From assembly GCA_016699755.1 (NCBI GenBank), contig CP065009.1, positions 620,001 through 684,000 of the forward strand: a stretch of 64,000 bases of DNA, written 5' to 3'. This DNA comes from Candidatus Peregrinibacteria bacterium (GTDB lineage Bacteria; Patescibacteriota; Gracilibacteria; CAIRYL01; GCA-016699755). Every line of letters begins with the position of its first letter. The first letter of the stretch is position 1. The notes below the pieces were generated by a model. It worked only from the letters and a program-made list of their open reading frames with translations, had not been told where the DNA came from and did no database searches. Shown here piece after piece: positions 43,955-53,700 of the stretch. Position numbers and translations under genes: made by a program.

Positions 43955-44707
43955 ATGAAAACTTCCCACAAAAATGTGAGCATTATTATTATCACCTTTA
44001 ATGAGGAGGATAATATTTTAAAGATTCTTCAAGACTTAAAACGACAAAGTTTCAAAAATTTTGAGATCATTGTTTCAGATTCCAACAGTTCAGATAATAC
44101 AGAAAAAAATGCACGAACCATGATGTCTCAATTTTCAGAATTTCGATTTGAAAATTGTAGCGAAACCCTTGGTCCATCACACGGACGCAATTTTGGAGTG
44201 ACATTCGCAAAATACGAACGACTCTTATTTTTAGATGCCGACACAAGGATCCATGATATACATTTCCTCAGAAAGTTCATGTCTATCACCAATAGACTGA
44301 AAATAGAGGCTGGCTCTATGTACCCAAGACTCAGCACGAAACATCTTATGCCAAAAATAGGATATAAACTCATGAATGCCGGTTTTTTTATCACCCAATA
44401 TTTCTCTCCAACGGCGTGTGGAAGCTGTATGTTTTCGACAAAAACAATGCACAAATCAATCGGTGGATTTTCGGAGGATGTATTTTTGTGCGAAGATTGC
44501 GATTACGTGCGAAATGGAAAAAAACATGGTTTTAAAACCAAAATGGCACCACTCCATTTTGAATTTTCTGACCGACGACTACAGCAAGATGGGTTTTTAA
44601 GAACAGGTGCAAAATATCTTACGGCAAATGTTATTCGATTCGTCACGGGAAAAAGTGTAAACAAGCGAAGACTAGAGTATAAGTTCGGTCATTACCTTAA
44701 AAAATAA
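43955..44707 (+). CDS. Family 2 glycosyltransferase
   Basis: 250 residues of GT-A fold: SIIIITFNEEDNI at the N-terminus, IIVSDSNSSDNT, GPSHGRNFGVTFAKYERLLFLDADT with the metal-binding DAD, and CGSCMFSTKTMHKSIGGFSEDVFLCEDCDYV holding the ED acceptor-site motif. A moderately hydrophobic stretch (LMNAGFFITQYF) may touch the membrane. Donor and acceptor unknown; the neighbours suggest a membrane lipid or polyprenyl acceptor. Confidence 0.87.
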   Translation: MKTSHKNVSIIIITFNEEDNILKILQDLKRQSFKNFEIIVSDSNSSDNTEKNARTMMSQFSEFRFENCSETLGPSHGRNFGVTFAKYERLLFLDADTRIHDIHFLRKFMSITNRLKIEAGSMYPRLSTKHLMPKIGYKLMNAGFFITQYFSPTACGSCMFSTKTMHKSIGGFSEDVFLCEDCDYVRNGKKHGFKTKMAPLHFEFSDRRLQQDGFLRTGAKYLTANVIRFVTGKSVNKRRLEYKFGHYLKK

Positions 44708-44716
44708 TCTCCCAAA

Positions 44717-45352
44717 ATGGATCTTTCTGTACTTATCGATAGTTGGATCCCCTACCTAAAACAACATCAAAATTTTGCCTATGTTGCCCTTTTCTTTGGA
44801 TCGTATTTTGAAACGGTAATCGGTATTTCTTTTTTTGTTTACGGAGAATTCTTTTTTATCATTGGCGGAATTTTGGCGGGAATGGGGGTTTTAAATATTG
44901 GAGTGGTTCTTTTGATATTATTTTTGGGAGGCATGCTCGGCGATTTCACAAGTTATTTTTTGGGCAATAAATACGGCTACAAGTTGTACAGGAAGTTGGA
45001 ACATGTAAAGTATGTGAATAAATATATCAACGAAAAAAATTATAATCGAGGACGTGCATTTTTTGAAAAGCACGGAAGCAAAAGCATTTTTTTAGCGCGT
45101 CTTTTAGGACCAATAGCGTGGATTACGCCATTTTTAGGGGGAATTTATCGTTTACGCTTAAAATCATTTCTCCTTTTTGACATTTTAGGAGTAACCGTCG
45201 GCATAGGGCAATTCGTTATAGCAGGATATATATTTGGCATAAATTATGAACGTATTTTGCCCATCATTTCGGAGTACCTTATTGTAGTATTACTAGGAAT
45301 AGCGAGTATTCTTTTCTTATATCGCTTTTGGAGAAAACCCGAGAGATATTGA
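44717..45352 (+). CDS. DedA-family (VTT domain) membrane protein
   Basis: 211 residues, five to six helices. The family motif is plain: GGMLGDFTSYFLGNKYG and FFEKHGSKSIFLARLLGPIAWITPFLGGIYR (F-x3-G-x6-AR-x2-GP-x5-P-x-x-G pattern). DedA proteins include undecaprenyl-phosphate and phospholipid flippases and affect envelope charge and antimicrobial-peptide tolerance. Placed between GT2 and DUF2127, 9 nt after the GT2 stop. Confidence 0.88.
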   Translation: MDLSVLIDSWIPYLKQHQNFAYVALFFGSYFETVIGISFFVYGEFFFIIGGILAGMGVLNIGVVLLILFLGGMLGDFTSYFLGNKYGYKLYRKLEHVKYVNKYINEKNYNRGRAFFEKHGSKSIFLARLLGPIAWITPFLGGIYRLRLKSFLLFDILGVTVGIGQFVIAGYIFGINYERILPIISEYLIVVLLGIASILFLYRFWRKPERY

Positions 45353-45375
45353 TTCTTCTTTCTTAACCTTTTTCT

Positions 45376-45864
45376 ATGCCAGCCAAAAAAGTTCCAACGC
45401 AAATATACGAGCTCTACCGTTTTGGACTGTATTTAAAAGGAATTCTCGGATTTTTTGAATTGAGTGTCGGATTGTTTTTGTATTTCAATACTAAAGCAGA
45501 ACTTCACCAGCTACTGCTCATAATAGCGCAGGAAGAACTCATCGAAGATCCCAACGATCCATTCATTGCATTCTTACAAAATTTGCTCATCCATTTTACC
45601 GACAACATTCAAAGCATAGCCGTCACCTTTCTCATTCTGCATGGTGTTGCTAAGTGTCTGCTCATCTATGGTCTCGTCCGAAACTACTTATGGGTATACC
45701 CAATTGCCGTTATTGTTTTTCTCCTTTTTATTCTACAACAAGGCTATTACCTTACGCATACGTTTTCACAGGGGGTAGCATGGATCATGCTCCTCAACAC
45801 GATTGTTTTGGGACTTATTGGATATGAATGGTGGTACATAAAAAAACATCATAAGCATTTTTAA
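45376..45864 (+). CDS. DUF2127 membrane protein
   Basis: 162 residues, four helices. LYLKGILGFFELSVGLFLY at the N-terminus and FLILHGVAKCLLIYGLVRNYLWVYP in the middle match DUF2127. Function unknown; members often lie beside DedA-type genes. Gap of 23 nt on each side, within the envelope cluster. Confidence 0.8.
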   Translation: MPAKKVPTQIYELYRFGLYLKGILGFFELSVGLFLYFNTKAELHQLLLIIAQEELIEDPNDPFIAFLQNLLIHFTDNIQSIAVTFLILHGVAKCLLIYGLVRNYLWVYPIAVIVFLLFILQQGYYLTHTFSQGVAWIMLLNTIVLGLIGYEWWYIKKHHKHF

Positions 45865-45888
45865 AAATTACCGACATTCAACGCAATC

Positions 45889-46566
45889 ATGAAAATTTTA
45901 ATTGTCGAAGATAATCGCAACTTGGCAAAATCTATCGAAAGAGTTTTTAAGCAAGAAAACTTTTCTGTTCGTTCTTTTTGGAATGGCAAAGAAGCAGAAG
46001 AATTTTGGATTTCCCATCACCAAGAAATCGACTTAGTGATTCTCGATATTCAGCTTCCAAAAAAAAATGGTTTTGAAATTTGCCAAACAATCCGAAAGAA
46101 AGAAATTTGCACTCCTGTAATCATGCTTACTGCCAAACAAGAACTTGAAGACAGAGTATATGGATTAGAAATCGGCGCGGATGATTATCTTGGAAAACCA
46201 TTTCAATTTGAAGAACTTCTCGCACGAGTACATGCGCTCCTTCGCAGACCAAGAACGCTAAAAACAGAAAAAATACAACTCACGAAAAATATTGTTTTTG
46301 ACGGAATTGCAAGAAAAGTTGAAAAGAACGGGACAAAAATTGCTCTCACTCCTAAAGAATTTGAGATTTTAGAATTTCTTGTTCGACACAAAAATGAGGC
46401 TGTTTCCCAGCAAAAAATCTTCGATCACTGTTTTGATTTTGCCAAAGATAATTGGAGTAATGCTATTGAAGTTCATGTTAAAAATTTACGAAAAAAACTC
46501 TTTACCCATAATGATGAAAAAATTCTTAAAACCGTACGAGGATTTGGCTATCGCTTGGAAATCTAA
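45889..46566 (+). CDS. OmpR/PhoB-type response regulator
   Basis: 225 residues. Receiver domain with acidic pair Glu7-Asp8 (IVEDN), phospho-acceptor Asp53 (LVILDIQLP), Thr81 (VIMLTAKQ) and Lys103 (GADDYLGKPF). The winged-helix DNA-binding domain from about residue 130 ends KTVRGFGYRLEI. It overlaps the histidine kinase gene by 56 nt. Its likely targets include the envelope cluster it ends and perhaps the giant surface protein, but no operator was identified. Confidence 0.95.
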   Translation: MKILIVEDNRNLAKSIERVFKQENFSVRSFWNGKEAEEFWISHHQEIDLVILDIQLPKKNGFEICQTIRKKEICTPVIMLTAKQELEDRVYGLEIGADDYLGKPFQFEELLARVHALLRRPRTLKTEKIQLTKNIVFDGIARKVEKNGTKIALTPKEFEILEFLVRHKNEAVSQQKIFDHCFDFAKDNWSNAIEVHVKNLRKKLFTHNDEKILKTVRGFGYRLEI

Positions 46567-47662
46567 CGATTTTTTCCGAGCGAGAATAAAACTCACTCTG
46601 CTTTATTTTCTGATCATTTCAGTAATTTTGCTCATTTTTTCCGTCATGCTGAATTGGCAAATTGAAAATAATCTTCACTATCAATTTCAAAACATCAAAC
46701 TTTCAGAGCAAGACGTAAAAAGGGAAATACAAACTCTATATTCAGATCGCTCTATTAAAAAAATACATCTTGAAGATGAAAATGGGAATTTAATGTATGA
46801 CGTGTTTTTTGATGATTCCCCTGAAATAAAAATAGATGCCATCAATGGGAAAATTGTAAATGACAAAACCGTGCCAGAAAATTTTATTGATCAATTTACC
46901 TCTGACACACGAGATACTTTGTGGGCTATTGACACCATTATTTTACTCTTAAGTTCTTTTTTGAGTTATTTTTTAGCAGGAAAAACACTGGCATCAATTG
47001 CCGAAAAAATGAGGCAACAAAAGCAATTTATTTCCGATGCTTCTCATGAGCTCCGCAATCCTCTTTCGGCTATTAAGGCATCTGCCGATTCTTTGCTGAG
47101 AGCAAAAAGTATTTCAGACGAAGAAGCCCGCGAGGTTTTACACGCTATCAACGAAGAGTCAGATCGACTTATTACCTTAACCGAAGATCTTCTCTTGTTG
47201 GATCAAAGTCAAAAAGATGATGCGGTACAACAAGTCAACGCAAAAGAAATAGTAATAGCAATGCTCAAGACGATTGAACCACTCGCAAAGGAAAAAAAAA
47301 TCTATTTTCAAACAAATCTAGAAAAATTTGAACTTCTTGCAAAACAGAAAGATTTAGAAAAGGTTCTTTTCAATCTCCTTCATAATGCTGTTAAGTTTTC
47401 ACGAGAAGACTCAAAGATTATCGTCAAAATAAGTAAAAACGGATATTTTCGAGTAAAAGATTTTGGTGTAGGCATTACACCTGAAGATCTTCCCTATATT
47501 TTTGACCGATTTTACAAGGCTGAAAATGCCCGCTCTTTTTCGGGGGAAAGTGGCTCGGGACTAGGACTATCAATTATAAAAACACTAACCGATAAATATG
47601 TTTGGACACTTGATGTAAATAGCAAAGAAGGGAAAGGGACTCAGGTCACCGTTTATTTTTAG
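46511..47662 (+). CDS. Sensor histidine kinase
   Basis: 383 residues from ATG 46511 (or 46514). Membrane helix 1 (LTLLYFLIISVILLIFSVML), an exported sensor segment of about 100 residues, and helix 2 (AIDTIILLLSSFLSYFLAG), with no evident HAMP domain. H box SDASHELRNPL with His179, N box LLHNAVKFS, G1 VKDFGVGI and G2 SGSGLGLSIIK. The start lies inside the regulator gene. A very short sensor and no HAMP resemble Gram-positive type envelope-stress kinases. Confidence 0.92.
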   Translation: MMKKFLKPYEDLAIAWKSNDFFRARIKLTLLYFLIISVILLIFSVMLNWQIENNLHYQFQNIKLSEQDVKREIQTLYSDRSIKKIHLEDENGNLMYDVFFDDSPEIKIDAINGKIVNDKTVPENFIDQFTSDTRDTLWAIDTIILLLSSFLSYFLAGKTLASIAEKMRQQKQFISDASHELRNPLSAIKASADSLLRAKSISDEEAREVLHAINEESDRLITLTEDLLLLDQSQKDDAVQQVNAKEIVIAMLKTIEPLAKEKKIYFQTNLEKFELLAKQKDLEKVLFNLLHNAVKFSREDSKIIVKISKNGYFRVKDFGVGITPEDLPYIFDRFYKAENARSFSGESGSGLGLSIIKTLTDKYVWTLDVNSKEGKGTQVTVYF

Positions 47663-47713
47663 GATTCTTCTCGTGCACCATCTCAACTCTAAACATAATT
47701 TTCTAGTAATTCC

Positions 47714-50700
47714 CTACTTTTGTCGTGTCATAAAAAAGTCTGGTCCCGAAAAAGCAGTATGAATATCTGTCCCGTTGGCATTGAGATTAGTAATTCCGTA
47801 ATACCCTCCCACGAGATAGATCCAACCACTTCCGTATGCGGTGGCGGCATTAAGATATTCGGTTTGTTCCTTTCCTGCTGTCTTTGTCCATTGATAATTT
47901 CCATTTATATCATATGCACTATAAAAGAGATCGAGACTTCCTCCTGCCGCACTTTTACTATCTGTTCCATCGGGATCAAAATTTGCTTCTCGTCGATAGT
48001 GTCCCGCAACAAAAATGGTGTCATCACCATCAATCGAAACGGAAGAAATATTTTCGTCCCAAAGTCCTCCTGCGGTTTTTGTCCAACGATACGTTCCATC
48101 ATCTTGATATGAAGTCAGGAAGAGGTCTCCCCTTCCATTGCTCGTATGATTCTCGGTTGTACCAGTTGGATCAAAATCGACCGTGTTCCAAAAATCTCCA
48201 GTAAAATAGATATTATCCGAACTATCAACTCCAGCAGAAACAGATGTTTGAGTTCCTGTTCCACCGATAGTTTTTGACCAGCGATAATTTCCTAAAGCAT
48301 CGTAGGAGGCAAAAAAGGCATCCCATCCATTTTGGCTCGAATCGGCAGTGTTTCCAACACTAGGGTCAAAATCGACCGTTTCCATAAAGTATCCTGTTAC
48401 ATAAATATTATTAGCAGAATCGGTGACCACGCTATTAATGGCATCTGCTTCGGTTCCTCCTCCAGCGATATTCCACTCATAAGCACCAGTAGAAGCATCG
48501 AGCGCAAGAAGGAAGAAATCACTTTCTCCGGCACTCGTTTTTTCATCGACTCCACTAGAAGGATCGAAATCGACTGTTTCATAAAAACGCCCAGAAACAA
48601 GTAGGTTTCCGTCTCCATTTATTGCCAAGGAAGTCGGTGCATCGTACCCTATTCCACCAAAAGTTTTTGTCCAATTATAGGTTCCATCAAAATCGTACGA
48701 ACTCACAAAGACATCGGCACTTCCATTACTCGTATGATTCTCGGTTCCACCAGTTGGATCAAAATCTGATGTTTCTTCAAAAACTCCAGCGACATACACT
48801 TTGCTTGTTCCATCGGTAGTAATCGCCAACACTCGGTCTGCTCCGTTTCCCCCTCCTGTTATTATCCATTCGTCTCTTCCTGTTACCATACTTTGCTTGA
48901 GCACAAAATAGTCATACGGTCCAGAACTTGTATGATCATCGATTCCTTCCGTACTGTCAAAATCAACCGTCCCTTGAAAAACTCCTCCAACATACGAATC
49001 TCCACTATCATCAACTGCTATAGCGTAAGCAATATCTTGTCCTGCTCCTCCTGTGGTGCTTGCAGAATAAACACTTTTAATAGAAAAGGCGGCAAAAGGA
49101 GAGGCAATATTCCCTGCAGAATCGGTAATATCTGCATCAATTCGGTAATTTCCTTCGGTCAGTGGATCACCAGTAATGTCGTATGACCAATTGAGATAAT
49201 TGTCTGCCGTAGAAACCGGAAGCCAAGTTTGTGTTCCACTCGCGAAACTCGTCCCATTGTAATAGAGATTGGAAACGGTATTTTTAAGAGAAATCTGAAG
49301 AAGACTGATAGTATCTTCTGCATCCGAAGCGACTCCAGTAATTTGAGAAAGTGATTCAAGTGATGATCCGTTTAGAGGAACAAAAGAAGTTGTGGGTGCT
49401 TCATTTATAATAAATGCTACTGATCCTCCGTTTGCTGTGGTGTAATCGGAAGAGAGAGGGTTGTTGTCTGTCGAAAGCACTCGCCAGTAGTATGCCCCCG
49501 GAGAAAGGGTTTGATCTTCAGCGCCAACCGTATAGGTTCCGCCTCCTTCGGCTTGTCCAACGGTAAACGAGGCAGAGCCTTGTGCGAGGAGTGCGGAAGT
49601 ATAGTCGACAATGGGAGAAGAGAAATTGCTCGTATCATCAATTTGAATGGTGTACTTGAGGGTGTCTCCTATATCAGAATCGGATTGGGTAAAGCCAAGC
49701 GTTGGCTGAGTTTCACTGGTAAATGAGCCATCAACGAGAGAAGTGGGGCTAAGTGCTGAAGGAGCATCTGGAATATAGGTATTAAGTGTTGTAAATACAT
49801 CCGTATTTCCATAAAAGGTTTCTCCAGCGGCGGTAGTGATATAGGCTCTGGTGTGATATGTAACGCCTTCTGTAAGCCCAGTAAGGTTTGAGGAAAAAGA
49901 ACCAAGAGAAGTAGAGCCGAGAGTACTATATTGACTAAGAATGGGAGAAGAATCTTCGGTTCCAGTGCCAGAATTGTAGAGTTCTTCAACTTCAGCATTG
50001 GTAAGGGCTTTGTCGTAAATACGTATGTCATCGAGTTGCCCTGCAAAATAGTAACCATTTGCCGTTCTCGCTCCCAAATTAAGAACCTCATTCAAAGAAT
50101 AGGCGCTATTTGAAGCTACCCCCTGACTAACTCCATCAATATAGAGTTTCGTTTTGGCTCCATCATAGACACCTAAAACATGATACCACTGATCATTCTG
50201 AAGTGTTCCTGCTCCAGTAACTATAGGATTACCCCAATTACTTCCATCTCCAATATTAAAATATATATGTCCATCGGCATAAGTCACAAAACTCAAGTGC
50301 TTATCCGAAGTTCCAGCACTGAATGGATCTCCATAATTATGAAGATTTGTTGGTTTCATCCAAAATGAAACCGTGAAGGAAGAATTAAGCGCTATTGTTG
50401 GAGTTCTTATATAGTCACTGCTTCCATTAAACGTGAGGGCTTCATTTATTTTCCCCGTCGTAGTAAGGGAGGAGGTGTTTCGTTGAGCAGTTCCGTTAAA
50501 GTTTCCCATAGCATCGGTAACGGTAGTATTTCCTGCGTTGTCATTCATTTTCCAGTGAGCAATGGGTTCAAGTGGAGCAGAAGCAGCCCAAATGTGCCCG
50601 TGTTCAATAATAGAGTCGGCGATACCAATGCTCTCTATGGTGGCGTTTCCTGTGGCAGTATTTCGACTGATATTTGAAGTGGGGTCTGTTGTAAATGCAG

Positions 50701-53700
50701 TGATATTGGGGTAGACAGTTCCCGCTCCTCCATCTTGTCCACTGTTTCCGTTTCCACCAGTGGCAGTAATAGCTCCAGTGAACGTTCGAGTGGCATACAA
50801 AACAGCAATGCGTCCACCGCCGCCGCCTCCTCCATCATGGGTACTACTTCCATTCCCTCCATCTCCTCCATTCGCGGTAAGGGTTCCGGTTCCGGTGAGA
50901 GTGTCTGTGGTGAGAGAAATGGATCCTCCAGAGCCTCCACCGCCACCGTAGTTATTGACATAGATCAATCCCGCTCCTCCGTTTGCCGTTATAGTTCCGT
51001 TCAGAGTGGTGGTTCCCGAGACAACAAGCTTAAGAGCTCCCCCTCCGGCACCACTTGCGGCGGAAGTAAATCCAGATCCTCCAGAAGAACCGATTGCTGT
51101 GGGGTCGGTTGCAGAACCATAGGTAGAACCGCCTGAAGCGTTTGCCTGGGAATTTCCTCCATTTCCACCATAGCCTCCACCGGCTCCAGTACTACCTAAA
51201 TAACCTCCTTTCCCAGGACCATAGCCATTCGCATTCGAACTCGTCTGTGATGCATACCCTTTGCTGTTGAGGTTAATGGTTCCTCCAGAGTTGAGGGTGA
51301 GAGTGGTGAGATCGAGATTGAGTCCATCGGTTTGTGAAGTGGAGTTTGCTTGGTGGGTAAGGTTTCCTCCAGAGTTGATGGTAATAGAGGTAAAGGGAAC
51401 GGCGGAACCTGTGGTATTTTGATTTTGGAATTCAAGAGTTCCATTGATGATAATGTCGGTAATGGGTTGAGTGTCTCCGATTTGGGGATTGGTACCGTTT
51501 TCTTTCCAAGTAAGACCAGAGGGAATAGTAAGAGTAGAAGAGGAATGATTGTAAATACCGTTGTTGGTAATAGATGCGGTAGAGGTGGAAGTAAGAAGGG
51601 AGCCAGAAATACCAACAGTATTTGAGGAAGCAATAATATATTTTCCGTAATTATCAACAGTAATATTATTAAAAATTTCAGAGGAAGAAGTAGTCGTGTT
51701 TGCGCTATTAGAACTCGTACTATTAATGAGAAGGTCACCGTATGTTTGAGAATTGGCTTTTGTGTAGACAGTTCCCGCTCCTCCATCTTGTCCACTGTTT
51801 CCGTTTCCACCAGTGGCAGTAATAGCTCCAGTGAACGTTCGAGTGGCATACAAAACAGCAATGCGTCCACCGCCGCCGCCTCCTCCATCATGGGTACTAC
51901 TTCCATTCCCTCCATCTCCTCCATTCGCGGTAAGGGTTCCGGTTCCGGTGAGAGTGTCTGTGGTGAGAGAAATGGATCCTCCAGAGCCTCCACCGCCACC
52001 GTAGTTATTGACATAGATCAATCCCGCTCCTCCGTTTGCCGTTATAGTTCCGTTCAGAGTGGTGGTTCCCGAGACAACAAGCTTAAGAGCTCCCCCTCCG
52101 GCACCACTTGCGGCGGAAGTAAATCCAGATCCTCCAGAAGAACCGATTGCTGTGGGGTCGGTTGCAGAACCATAGGTAGAACCGCCTGAAGCGTTTGCCT
52201 GGGAATTTCCTCCATTTCCACCATAGCCTCCACCGGCTCCAGTACTACTTAAAAAACCTCCTTTCCCAGGACCATAACCATTCGCATTCGAACTCGTCTG
52301 TGATGCATACCCTTTGCTGTTGAGGTTAATGGTTCCTCCAGAGTTGAGGGTGAGAGTGGTGAGATCGAGATTGAGTCCATCGGTTTGTGAAGTGGAGTTT
52401 GCTTGGTGGGTAAGGTTTCCTCCAGAGTTGATGGTAATAGAGGTAAAGGGAACGGCGGAACCTGTGGTATTTTGATTTTGGAATTCAAGGGTTCCATTGA
52501 TGATAATGTCGGTAATGGGTTGAGTGTCTCCGATTTGGGAATTGGTACCGTTTTCTTTCCAAGTGGAGCCAGAGGGAATGGTGAGGGTAGAAGAGGAATG
52601 ATTGTAAATACCGTTGTTGGTAATCGTCAGACCAGAACCAAAAGAAGAAATTGCCGGAAATGAAAGGGTTGAATTATTGGTAAGAGTGAAGTCTGCGATA
52701 CTCGTCAGACTGTCTGCTATAAAGGTTCCTCCAGCATTAATGGTGAGAGAAGTGTTGCTGGTGGTAGTGAGAGAGGAAGCGAGGAGAGTGATGGTATGGG
52801 TATTAGCGATGATATATTTGGCGTAGTTCTGAATGGTGATGTTCTCGAAGGTATCAGATGTACCAGTAGTTGTGCTCGCTCCATTTCGTCCAGCATTGTC
52901 GAGAATGAGGTCTCCATTTGTTTGGGAATTGGCTTTTGTGTAGATGGTACCCGCTCCTCCACCTTGTCCACTGTTTCCGTTTCCACCAATGGCAGTAATA
53001 GCTCCAGTGAACGTTCGAGTGGCATACAAAACAGCAATGCGTCCACCGCCACCGCCACCTCCGTCATAGCTAGAAGCATTCCCTCCATCTCCTCCATTTG
53101 CGGTAAGGGTTCCGGTTCCGGTGAGAGTGTCTGTGGTGAGAGAAATGGATCCTCCAGAGCCTCCACCGCCACCGTAGTAATTGTTATAGGTCAATCCCGC
53201 TCCTCCGTTTGCCGTTATATTTCCGTTCAGAGTGGTGGTTCCCGAAACAATAAGCTTAAGAGCTCCCCCTCCGGCACCGCTTGCGGCGGAAGAATATCCA
53301 GATCCTCCAGAAGAACCGATTGCTGTGGGGTCGGTTGCAGAACCGTAGGTAGAACCGCCTGAAGCGTTTGCCTGGGAATTTCCTCCATTTCCACCATAGC
53401 CTCCACCGGCTCCAGTACTACCTAAATAACCTCCTTTCCCAGGACCATAGCCATTCGCATTCGAACTCGTCTGTGATGCATACCCTTTGCTGTTGAGGTT
53501 AATGGTTCCTCCAGAGTTGAGGGTGAGAGTGGTGAGATCGAGATTGAGTCCATCGGTTTGTGAAGTGGAGTTTGCTTGGTGGGTAAGGTTTCCTCCAGAG
53601 TTGATGGTAATAGAGGTAAAGGGAACGGCGGAACCTGTGGTATTTTGATTTTGGAATTCAAGAGTTCCATTGATGATAATGTCGGTAATGGGTTGAGTGT

